The position numbers and the translations under genes are program-made. Of a DNA stretch of 64,000 nt, positions 56,905-64,000 are shown piece after piece. The notes below the pieces were generated by a model. It searched no databases. It saw only the letters and a program-made list of their open reading frames with translations, and was not told where the DNA came from. The stretch spans positions 36,984-100,983 of the forward strand of contig CAMPHR010000008.1 of the NCBI GenBank assembly GCA_946886075.1, read 5' to 3'. Every line of letters begins with the position of its first letter. Position 1 is the first letter of the stretch. This stretch comes from an uncultured Novosphingobium sp. (lineage in GTDB: Bacteria; Pseudomonadota; Alphaproteobacteria; Sphingomonadales; Sphingomonadaceae).

Positions 56905-58413
56905 CTAGTTGCGCCGCAAGCGTCGCAAACCGATTACCACACCACTGATCGAAATGATCAATCCCGCACCCGACAACATCCAGACCAAAAAATGGCGCAA
57001 CGGCAGCCACACGATGAGCCAAGGAAAGTCCAGGCTGTGCAGCGCGTTGAACAGCCAGCGGCTGCTGCGACCTCCCGATCCCATCTGTCCCAGCATCGCA
57101 CCAGTCGCAGGATCGACATGAAGCCAGGTTTGCTCTGGATCGTTGAACTTCAGTCGCAGCACAGGCAACGGGCGGATATCATCGCGCGGATCACCGGTTG
57201 AATACCAGTAACGATCGGGCCGCTCCAGCTTCTCCACCCCGATCAGCTTCGCCCCCGGCATGGCGGTTCGCGCCGCAGCGATGATGCGTGAACTCTCCAT
57301 CACCACTGGCCGCGCTGTTGCACCATCTACAATCCTCGGACTTTCTCCGCCCCAGAGCGTTATGACAGGTTGCCCGCCCATCCAGCCGAAACGCACTTCC
57401 CGCGCGTCCGCGCCGACCTGCGCTAGCGCGCGTATGTCCGTAGATGCGAAGCCGGGTCGCGCCCCGGAATAGAGGCTGACCACATCCTCCCGACCCTTGT
57501 CACGCAGTCCGCCCCACAGACTCATGGACAGCCATCCGCTGAATATCCATGTCACAAGGACCAGCCCGCCGACCATTCCGGCAAGATGATGCCATTTCAT
57601 CCAGCCGCGATAGGGGCTCACCGATCCTGACTTGTAGCGAACTCTCAGCCTGACCCTCAGCAGCCCGATCCAAATGCCCGCCAGCGCGCCCAATACGCCG
57701 ATGCCGGACGTCCACAGCACTGTCTGGCGCCATGGTTCCTGAAACACGCGCAGCGCTTCGAAATAGATCCAGTGCGGCACCGCGCCGAGCCAGTTCCAGA
57801 ACCGCTCCCGCGCAGTCGTATTTTGCACCACCTCACCGGTTCGCTGGCTGATATAGATGTCAGACACGGCGGCATCGGCTGTGCGCACGCGCCAGAAGGG
57901 CGACATCGCATTGTAGGCCCGAGTAACGACCCACTGGTCATGATCAACCGGATCAACCGATACGGCTGGCGCACCGACCAGCGCCGCAGCGATCGCTTTG
58001 GCGCGGCGCGCATCTACAGCGGGGATTTCCGTCCCCGTTCGGGCCGACACGGCGCGCCGCCCTTCCGCCGTGACGATGCGGTAGACCGGTTCACCGCCGC
58101 TCATTCCCAGCCGCATTTCGGCTGGGGCGTCCACCTCTCCAAGACCTGACAATGCCCGGTTCGGCCTCACATGCACCTGCCGCCAGTCGATTGGTGCAGC
58201 CGTCGCCACCCGCTCCGCCGCACGGAAGGAGGGAAAGGAGACATAGAGCATCACCAGCCCAGAAAAGAACCAGGTGGCAAAGAGCAGGCACAGCCCGATG
58301 CCAGTCCAGCGATGAAAGACGTAAAGCCAGCGCTTCACCGCCTTCCACAGCGCAGCGGCGGCGGGAGCCGATGACCCCCGCCGCGCCACGAACGTCCCGT
58401 CAGAAAGCGACAT
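56905..58413 (-). CDS. PepSY-domain transmembrane protein
   Basis: This 502-aa inner-membrane protein is of the PepSY-associated TM family (also called iron-regulated membrane protein). It has an N-terminal helix starting WLYVFHRWTGIGLCLLFATWFFSGLVML, a large periplasmic part with PepSY-like units, further helices (LAGMVGGLVLVTWIFSGWLSM and LPLRHFLVWMLSGAGLIISISG), and a basic cytoplasmic end. The heme- or flavin-type reductase relatives suggest electron transfer to a TonB-imported metal complex, but this is inference. Its start overlaps the receptor gene by 14 bases, so both are under the same cobalamin riboswitch. Confidence 0.85.
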   Translation of the reverse strand: MSLSDGTFVARRGSSAPAAAALWKAVKRWLYVFHRWTGIGLCLLFATWFFSGLVMLYVSFPSFRAAERVATAAPIDWRQVHVRPNRALSGLGEVDAPAEMRLGMSGGEPVYRIVTAEGRRAVSARTGTEIPAVDARRAKAIAAALVGAPAVSVDPVDHDQWVVTRAYNAMSPFWRVRTADAAVSDIYISQRTGEVVQNTTARERFWNWLGAVPHWIYFEALRVFQEPWRQTVLWTSGIGVLGALAGIWIGLLRVRLRVRYKSGSVSPYRGWMKWHHLAGMVGGLVLVTWIFSGWLSMSLWGGLRDKGREDVVSLYSGARPGFASTDIRALAQVGADAREVRFGWMGGQPVITLWGGESPRIVDGATARPVVMESSRIIAAARTAMPGAKLIGVEKLERPDRYWYSTGDPRDDIRPLPVLRLKFNDPEQTWLHVDPATGAMLGQMGSGGRSSRWLFNALHSLDFPWLIVWLPLRHFLVWMLSGAGLIISISGVVIGLRRLRRN

Positions 58414-60538
58414 GGAGCGTCGCCTCTACGGTGCGCGGATCGCCCAATACCCACTGGCTGTTGCCATAGGTCGCACGGGCATTAGTCTCGTTGAAGATAT
58501 TTCGCACGCGCAGCGCGGCGCTCGCGCCTTCTACAAACTGCCAGCGCAGTCCCGCGTCGGTCAGCGTATAGGCCGCTACGACCCGGCTGTTTGCGGCATC
58601 CTGATAGCGTTTCCCGACATGGCTGACGCCGCCGTCGAGCACCCAGTTGTCGGCAAATTCCCAGCTGACGAAGGCGTTGGCTGTCTTCGCCGCGACATTG
58701 CTCGGGCGATTGCCGGCCCGCTGAAAAAGCACGCCCCCCACCGATTCCGCGAAATCATCATAGCGCGCGCGCACCAGCGCGCCGTTCAGCGTGATGCTAA
58801 GACGATCCACCGGTTCAAGGAACAAGGATGCCTCCACCCCGCGTGAGCTTTGCTGGCCTACCTGCACCTGAATGGTCGGGATCAGCGGATCGGACGTCAG
58901 CAGCTTGCGCTTGACGATGTCATAGACGGCCAGCGTCCACTGGCCACGGGATCCCCAAAAGATATGCTTGATCCCCGCCTCATATTGGCGGCCGGTCGAT
59001 AGGTCGAAGGCGCTCTGAGTGACGCTGGTCGATACCAGCGCGCCTACCGGATCGGCCGCAGTCGCATATTGGCCGTAGAGCGCCAGCGACGGCACTGGAT
59101 TATAGACCGCCCCCACGCGCCAGGTCACGGCATCGGGCGTAGCCGTGAAGTTGTTGGCGGCGTTCACATAATCGGTCTTGGTGATTTCCGGTCGATCATA
59201 GCGCACCCCGCCCACCAGCGAGAACTGCTCGCTGAACTTCAGCCGGTCCTCTGCGAAGATCGCATATTGCCGGATGCGATTGGTATAGCGCGGCTTGGTC
59301 GGCGCGCCGGGCTGATGGAGGAACATCCCCGGATCGGGATCGGCGGCGTCGATGAGGCGCGTCGCATTGTTGCCGCTGTTGCTGACATTCTTGTAACTGA
59401 TGCGATTGACATCGAACCCTACGACCAGCGTGTTCTCCAACCCGGCAACGCCATGGTTCAGCGTGGCGGTAGTGCGATTCCCCGTCTGCTTCTGGATGTG
59501 GTAGAGTTCCAGGAAGCTGGACTGACGCACCTGCGCAGGAGTGCTACCCGTCCCGGGGACGAAGGTGACGTTTTCCGCATTCTTCCAATATTTGTTGGCC
59601 CACAGATGGTAGAAGACACTGCGGATCGTCAGCGCGTCCGATGGCGTCCATTCCACCTTTGCCTGGCTCCAATTGTCACGGAAGCGCAGCCGGGCATCGG
59701 CGACATTATAGTTATTCTTGCGGATCGACCGGTCGAGCTTTCCATTCACCAGCGGCACGCCGAACCACGTCCGGGGATTTTGCTCGCTATAGTCGTGAGA
59801 CAGCGTGATGCTGAGGTTCGCGGTCGGTTTCAGCCGGATTGCTCCGGCCAGCGCCACCGCATCGGCATCGCCCCGCTCCATCCAGCCTTCCGACCGACGG
59901 AAGCTGGCGTCCGCGCGGAAAGCTACGCCGTCCGTGACCGGACCACCCGCACCGACGCCGATGTTGAAACTGTCGTAAGAGGCGACGCCGAAACGGCCAC
60001 TGGCCTGCATTTCTTCAGAGGGCTGCTTGCGCACGACGTTGACCGCGCCACCGATCGCGCCCTCGCCATAGAGGACCGACGCTGGCCCGCGCAGTATCTC
60101 CACGCTCTGCGCCATCCAGGGATCGGCCGGGAAGGTCAGCGTGTTGTTGTACATCCGCATTCCGTCATAGAGGGTCATTACCGAATTCTGCCCGGTAAAG
60201 CCCCGTGCGGAGAGGCCGAACCCGAACACGCCCGATGTGTTGACGATCCCGGTCGCCCGCGCGGCGGCATCCTGAATGGTAAGGTCGCCCCGCAGGCGGA
60301 TGGCATCGCCGTCCAGCGTCTCTACGCTCGCGGGCATCTCCATCGCGGTCAGGCCAAGTCGGCTGGCTCCCTCATTCCTCATGGTGAGGCGCAATAGATC
60401 GACCACGCCGGTAACGACGATGGTGGAAGCATCTCCCGCCTCGTCAGCGTCAGCATTGGCCAAAGCAGCGTTCATGGACAAAATTACAGGCATGGACAGT
60501 GATACGGCCGCAATGGCAGCCGATTTGAACTTCGACAT
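58400..60538 (-). CDS. TonB-dependent receptor under cobalamin riboswitch control
   Basis: The 712-aa outer-membrane receptor has a signal peptide (SLSMPVILSMNAALA), a TonB box-like STIVVTG, and a plug with TIQDAAARATGI, SARGFTGQNSVMTLYDGMRMY and VEILRGPASVLYGEGAIGGAVNVV. A 22-strand barrel ends in VEATLHVAF. By eye it resembles siderophore receptors, but the cobalamin riboswitch upstream implies a ligand connected to B12 or cobalt. Such receptors could carry cobalamin, cobinamide or another corrinoid. The start is ATG 60538; an in-frame ATG at 60562 is less likely. Confidence 0.85.
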   Translation of the reverse strand: MSKFKSAAIAAVSLSMPVILSMNAALANADADEAGDASTIVVTGVVDLLRLTMRNEGASRLGLTAMEMPASVETLDGDAIRLRGDLTIQDAAARATGIVNTSGVFGFGLSARGFTGQNSVMTLYDGMRMYNNTLTFPADPWMAQSVEILRGPASVLYGEGAIGGAVNVVRKQPSEEMQASGRFGVASYDSFNIGVGAGGPVTDGVAFRADASFRRSEGWMERGDADAVALAGAIRLKPTANLSITLSHDYSEQNPRTWFGVPLVNGKLDRSIRKNNYNVADARLRFRDNWSQAKVEWTPSDALTIRSVFYHLWANKYWKNAENVTFVPGTGSTPAQVRQSSFLELYHIQKQTGNRTTATLNHGVAGLENTLVVGFDVNRISYKNVSNSGNNATRLIDAADPDPGMFLHQPGAPTKPRYTNRIRQYAIFAEDRLKFSEQFSLVGGVRYDRPEITKTDYVNAANNFTATPDAVTWRVGAVYNPVPSLALYGQYATAADPVGALVSTSVTQSAFDLSTGRQYEAGIKHIFWGSRGQWTLAVYDIVKRKLLTSDPLIPTIQVQVGQQSSRGVEASLFLEPVDRLSITLNGALVRARYDDFAESVGGVLFQRAGNRPSNVAAKTANAFVSWEFADNWVLDGGVSHVGKRYQDAANSRVVAAYTLTDAGLRWQFVEGASAALRVRNIFNETNARATYGNSQWVLGDPRTVEATLHVAF

Positions 60539-60726
60539 GATCTTGCCCCGTCGGCGTCGCACGACAAATGGACGGGGGCTTACCGTTCACGAACGGTCGG
60601 CAGCCGGCATCGGTCGGACGCCCAGGGGCGACCGACAACGGCGTCCGATGCGGCCCCAGCCGCTCGTTCGTCGCTCAGACGGAGTTCACCGTGCCGCGGC
60701 CATCCCCTGGACCGAGGCAAGAGCGA
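60539..60726 (-). promoter_or_regulatory. Expression platform between riboswitch and receptor gene
   Basis: The 188-bp leader after the aptamer contains the pairing segments CATCGGACGCC and GGCGTCCGACCGATG (60602-60650) and GACCGTTCGTGAACGGT just before the start. These may form alternative structures that hide the start site when cobalamin binds. The arrangement is inferred, not modelled. Confidence 0.45.
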
Positions 60727-60952
60727 CCAGACGCCGGCAGGTCTCCTGGCTCATGGGTCATCGTTTGATATACGGCCTTCCCAGGCCTCGCAGGATTTAG
60801 CGTCCGGCCCAGTGGCTGGCGGATCGGTCATAAAGCCGTCCGCGCCTGTATATCGCGCTCGCCACTTACAGTTGCAGGGACAGCCTCGGATTTGGATGAC
60901 CAAAGCCATCCTCACCGCGTTCCCATTTAATCCCCGTCTCCGGGGAACCGAC
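60727..60952 (-). ncRNA. Cobalamin (B12) riboswitch aptamer
   Basis: On the minus strand, from right to left, the consensus blocks appear in order: GTCGGTTCCCC (P1/P2), TTAAATGGGAAC, CGGTGAGGATGGC, AATCCGAGGCTGTCCCTGCA followed by ACTGTAA (the B12 box core), GGCGAGC, GCCACTGG, GGGAAGGC, GACCCATGAGCCAGGAGAC and CTGCCGGC. These are the hallmarks of the Rfam Cobalamin family. It controls the TonB receptor and PepSY genes on the same strand. Confidence 0.93.
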
Positions 60953-61161
60953 GCGATCTGTGTCTTCTCGACACCTGAAGGCGCCGAGCAGACGCGGCTG
61001 TCTATGCTTCTCACATTGCCAGTGCAAGAGACTTTCCGCATCTTCCCAGGGGCAGAAAGGCACTGTTGGTGCAGAGAAATGGCAGTCGAATGGCGAGAAA
61101 GGGCGCACGGGAGATGTGATCTGGGTGCTGGCTCCGCGCAGATGCGAGGAGCCAGCCGATT

Positions 61162-61788
61162 TCAGATTTCTGTGCCTTCTGCCAAAGTCAGGGCGTCCTC
61201 CACGTCAACGCCGAGATATCTGACCGTGCTCTCAATCTTTGTATGGCCAAGCAGGATCTGGACTGCACGGAGGTTGCCCGTCGCCTTGTAGATGATGCCT
61301 TTGTCCTGCGTAGAGAGTGCGTACCATAATCCTCGCTCGGCATGCCAATCCCCGTGACCCACTCGTCAACCAGGCGGGCATATTGACGGGTGCTCATGTG
61401 GGCCGAATGATCGGTTCGGCTCGGGAAGGCATAATCCTCCAGGGAGCCGCCGCAGTTCCAGCCATCGGAGCAGGCTGGCGCGAGCGTCATCCATCAGCTC
61501 GAACTGGACAGGCCGCCCAGTCTTTTGCTGAACAACGATCGCACGCGTCCGAATTTTCCGATCACATACGATGTCGCCAATCTTGATCTTCACCAGATCA
61601 CAACCGCGCAGTTTGCTGTCGATGGCGAGGTCGAAAAGCGCTCTGTCGCGGGTCCGTCCATGCTGATCAACGAAGAAGCGGATTGCCCAAATCTGACGGG
61701 GTTTCAATGCGCGCTTCGCGCCGACTTTGCGTCCCGAATTCCACGACACTCGCTCGCGTGCGGCGGGATCAAACTCTGATAATCCCAT
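61162..61788 (-). pseudogene. Tyrosine recombinase (integrase family), frameshifted
   Basis: The protein can be read only by combining three frames. Frame 1 starts MGLSEFDPAARERVSW and holds the first catalytic Arg in DSKLRGCDLVKI. A frameshift near 61445-61456 leads to LEDYAFPSRTDHSAH and HSLRR (H-x-x-R). A second near 61290-61300 leads to IIYKATGNLRAVQILLGHTKIES, VRYLGVDVEDAL and the stop, which bear the last His and the Tyr. Both shifts look like small deletions. All catalytic residues are still present, so decay is recent. It belongs to the short site-specific recombinases common as accessory genes in sphingomonads. Confidence 0.85.
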
Positions 61789-62140
61789 GACACATCTCCA
61801 GTGGCCATGATTGGCCAGAGGAGAAACGTTCAGACGCGCCGGAGGCAGCAGATCTCGCGCCGTTCTGTAAGGCAGGCAAAAGTTAGCGAATTTCGATAAA
61901 CTCACCTGACTTCCCTATAAAATCGCCTCTGTCCTCGACCCTTTATCGCCGCTCAGCGGCCAAAAGGCGCTCCCCAGTAGCGGCCATTTCATTGACGCCT
62001 GAAGACCGGTCGTCATGTCCGCTTTGTTGGACACTCCGGAACGTCTCCTTGTGAGAGCGCAGATCAATATAGCGGACGGTCGGGCTTGGAGCCGCAGTGA
62101 AACATTGTTGGACAAACCTCAACAGGTTTCGAGGACAGAT
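61789..62140. other. Intergenic stretch between recombinase remnant and unknown gene
   Basis: The 352 bp have no credible gene and no clear promoter or repeats. GCCGCTCAGCGGC (61948-61960) forms a short dyad, and a segment reading GTCCGCTTTGTTGGACACTCC is present. No attachment site is recognisable by eye. Confidence 0.5.
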
Positions 62141-64000
62141 TCAGATATCCTGCTGGACCTTTCCCCAAGGTCCGATGCCGTTGGTAATCTGCCGATCCAG
62201 AAATTGCTGGTCCATTTTCTTCTCCGCCTGCTTCATGCCGGACTGAAGGTCGTCGAAGTTGAGTGCGGCATGTGCGAGCCGCCGCGGATCGCGATGCATG
62301 CCTGTACCATCTTCGTGCTGCGGCGGGCGCATCCACACATAGGCGCGGCGATCTATACAGCGCGACAGAAGCGCCCACGCCGCATAGGCCTCTTCCTCGT
62401 TCTCAGCGTCCCAATATCGTTCCCACCAATGCCGAGCGAATGCCTCCGAGCGCATCCAGCCTTGCGTTGCGCGCTCGCGCGAAATACGCAGGCTGTTGGC
62501 CGGCCCGATCGGCCATGCGTTCTCCATCGGCAACAGATTTCCGGCACGGTACCCTTTGAGCTTGCCAGCACGCTGACGACGCCAAACGGCCTCGTTGATC
62601 TCATCTTCGGCAATGATACGGTCGAGCCAGTCATCGGCACCGTTGATAGTTGCTGCAAGCACGAGATCGAACAACTCCTCATCGGAATTGGCGTTACGCA
62701 AATCGAGAAGCTCGGTGCGCAGCGTCTCGGGCGCGGTTGTGACCCGAAAGGCCATATGGATCAGCTGCTCGACTCCAGCTCGGCCGAGAAAGCGAGTGGT
62801 GAGTGCATCGCGCAGTCCGCGCCACAGCTGAGCACCCAACTCCGGGTCTCGCGCGAGTAGAGCTTCGCAGAGGGCGAGGTAGAAGCCCTCTGCCAACCGG
62901 ACACGCCGCTTGAAGTCGGCGGTCGGAGGGGAATGCCCCTCGATCCAGCTGGCAATGGCGCTTGGGACATGCGCAATGACTGGCGTGAAGTCATCGGGTT
63001 TCAGATGGTGGAGATACAGACTGGCTCCCGCCTCACGAGCTTCCTTGATTCGCTCCACCGCCGTACCGACAGCGCGGCGTCGAGCCTCAAGGCGTTTATC
63101 GCTATCCATTGCGTCGCGAAACTGTGCGAACGGATCATCGGGATTCTCCGGCCGCACCGCCACGGAAATCGAAAATGGATGACGCTCTCGTGTCTCCTGC
63201 GATACGGTAACATCCGATCCGAGATCGGGAGCATTAAGATCGGCGGCTCCGACAACACTTCCGAGGATCGCAGCGCCGGTCTCGGCATCCGCTGCCGATC
63301 CGCCACGGAGAGAAACCGCCCGAAGCACGAGCCACGGCGCAATCGCGGGGGCGTGCTGATCGAAGGGCAGCCCCGCGCTGGCTCCCGCCAGCGCAAGTGA
63401 TCCAAAGTGATTGCACGCCAAGTCTTGCTCGGTACTCCACGTCCATTCCCGCTGCAGGAGCAAGCGTCCAAAGCGGACGGAATCGGCCGCATGAAGAATC
63501 TCGAAAACGCCCCCCCTGTGGCGAAACGCGCGATCTTCGGCCATGCCGGATAACCATTCCCAAGCTTCGTCGCTTAGCGGCGGCCGGACGATAGAAAGCA
63601 AAAGCACAAGATCATCGGCTTGTTTCTTGGAGCCGTGGCCGAAACGTTGCACCAAGATATCGACATCGTCGCCGCTGAGCGGCGTGAGAACGTCAGAAAA
63701 GTCCTGGTAGATGTCCTTCAGGTCGGCCTCGATCACGCGAGCGAATTGTTCCGCCGGCGCCAACCCGTCTATCTCAAGTATCAACAGCCGACTGGCCGCG
63801 AACGCCTCCTCGGCGGCATCATCGCTGTGGGTGGAGGAGCGCAGCACGTGCGCCGATTCACGGGCCGCTTGGTCAGCGACCAGATATTGGTCAAGCGATC
63901 TGATCGCCGTGACATAGCGCTGCTCCGACGGTCGTTTAGCAAGGCCAAGGTCGGGCGCGGCAAGGAGCGTACCGTCAACACCCGCTTCCTGACGATGGTG
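62141..64000 (-). CDS. Large unrecognised protein, C-terminal part (runs off right edge)
   Basis: The frame is open to the window edge: at least 619 residues, with no start needed inside the window (an internal GTG at 63847 only appears as a start). I do not recognise it. It is acidic, soluble and mainly helical, with no membrane segments, no Walker motifs and no obvious catalytic motif in the visible part. Tracts such as APAIAPWLVLRAVSLRGGSA, AEGFYLALCEALLARDPELG and EEAYAAWALLSRCIDRRAYV suggest helical repeats. It ends with KVQQDI. Its place beside a decayed recombinase suggests an accessory island reaching further right; such large helical C-terminal parts occur in defence-related ATPases, but there is no direct evidence here. 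Confidence 0.7.
   Translation of the reverse strand, partial: HHRQEAGVDGTLLAAPDLGLAKRPSEQRYVTAIRSLDQYLVADQAARESAHVLRSSTHSDDAAEEAFAASRLLILEIDGLAPAEQFARVIEADLKDIYQDFSDVLTPLSGDDVDILVQRFGHGSKKQADDLVLLLSIVRPPLSDEAWEWLSGMAEDRAFRHRGGVFEILHAADSVRFGRLLLQREWTWSTEQDLACNHFGSLALAGASAGLPFDQHAPAIAPWLVLRAVSLRGGSAADAETGAAILGSVVGAADLNAPDLGSDVTVSQETRERHPFSISVAVRPENPDDPFAQFRDAMDSDKRLEARRRAVGTAVERIKEAREAGASLYLHHLKPDDFTPVIAHVPSAIASWIEGHSPPTADFKRRVRLAEGFYLALCEALLARDPELGAQLWRGLRDALTTRFLGRAGVEQLIHMAFRVTTAPETLRTELLDLRNANSDEELFDLVLAATINGADDWLDRIIAEDEINEAVWRRQRAGKLKGYRAGNLLPMENAWPIGPANSLRISRERATQGWMRSEAFARHWWERYWDAENEEEAYAAWALLSRCIDRRAYVWMRPPQHEDGTGMHRDPRRLAHAALNFDDLQSGMKQAEKKMDQQFLDRQITNGIGPWGKVQQDI

Overview
The window reads as chromosomal DNA of a sphingomonad (Alphaproteobacteria, Sphingomonadales; Sphingobium or Sphingomonas-like). 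The evidence is high GC coding, a carotenoid lycopene cyclase (crtY), a NaAtm1-type exporter, several TonB-dependent receptors, HWE-type histidine kinase signalling, the pdxH / dnaJ-like / yihY / fabI / aroC neighbourhood, and families of short GC-rich intergenic palindromes. The genus is inferred from gene content only.

Left part (1-15 kb): the 5' end of crtY runs off the left edge. It is followed by a dmeR-dmeF nickel/cobalt efflux operon with an operator lying on the dmeR start codon, then a phosphate-type porin behind an 11-bp-phased Pho box. Next come a BaiN-like flavoprotein with a DUF442 phosphatase-like partner, recQ, a serine hydrolase, two small unknown genes, and a 1627-aa autotransporter. 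A divergent HTH/S24 regulator shares a motif-rich intergenic region with the autotransporter.

Middle part (15-43 kb): mostly core metabolism. It holds phzF-like, aroC, fabI, yihY, dnaJ-like and pdxH; a dicarboxylate symporter; a bestrophin; purA-hisZ-serA-serC (one strand; nucleotide, histidine and serine synthesis); extensin-like lipoprotein, LOG, pyrimidine nucleotidase and dapD; an Atm1 ABC exporter; a thioesterase, oligopeptidase B, aminopeptidase P, tRNA-Thr and a diguanylate cyclase.

Right part (43-64 kb): the accessory and signalling section. It has a Crp-family regulator, a TonB receptor and a periplasmic molybdenum aldehyde oxidoreductase (paoABC). After tRNA-Gly and a bestrophin remnant comes a chemosensory-type operon: CheB, then a pseudo-CheB/CheR/PAS/HWE-kinase fusion interrupted by one in-frame TGA, then a receiver protein. 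A TonB receptor and PepSY protein pair follows, under a clear cobalamin riboswitch. Then there is a twice-frameshifted tyrosine recombinase and a large unrecognised protein that runs off the right edge.

The most notable signals are the TGA that splits the CheB-CheR-kinase fusion, the cobalamin riboswitch on a receptor that looks siderophore-like, the phased Pho box, the autotransporter/regulator intergenic region, and the unknown protein beside the dead recombinase.
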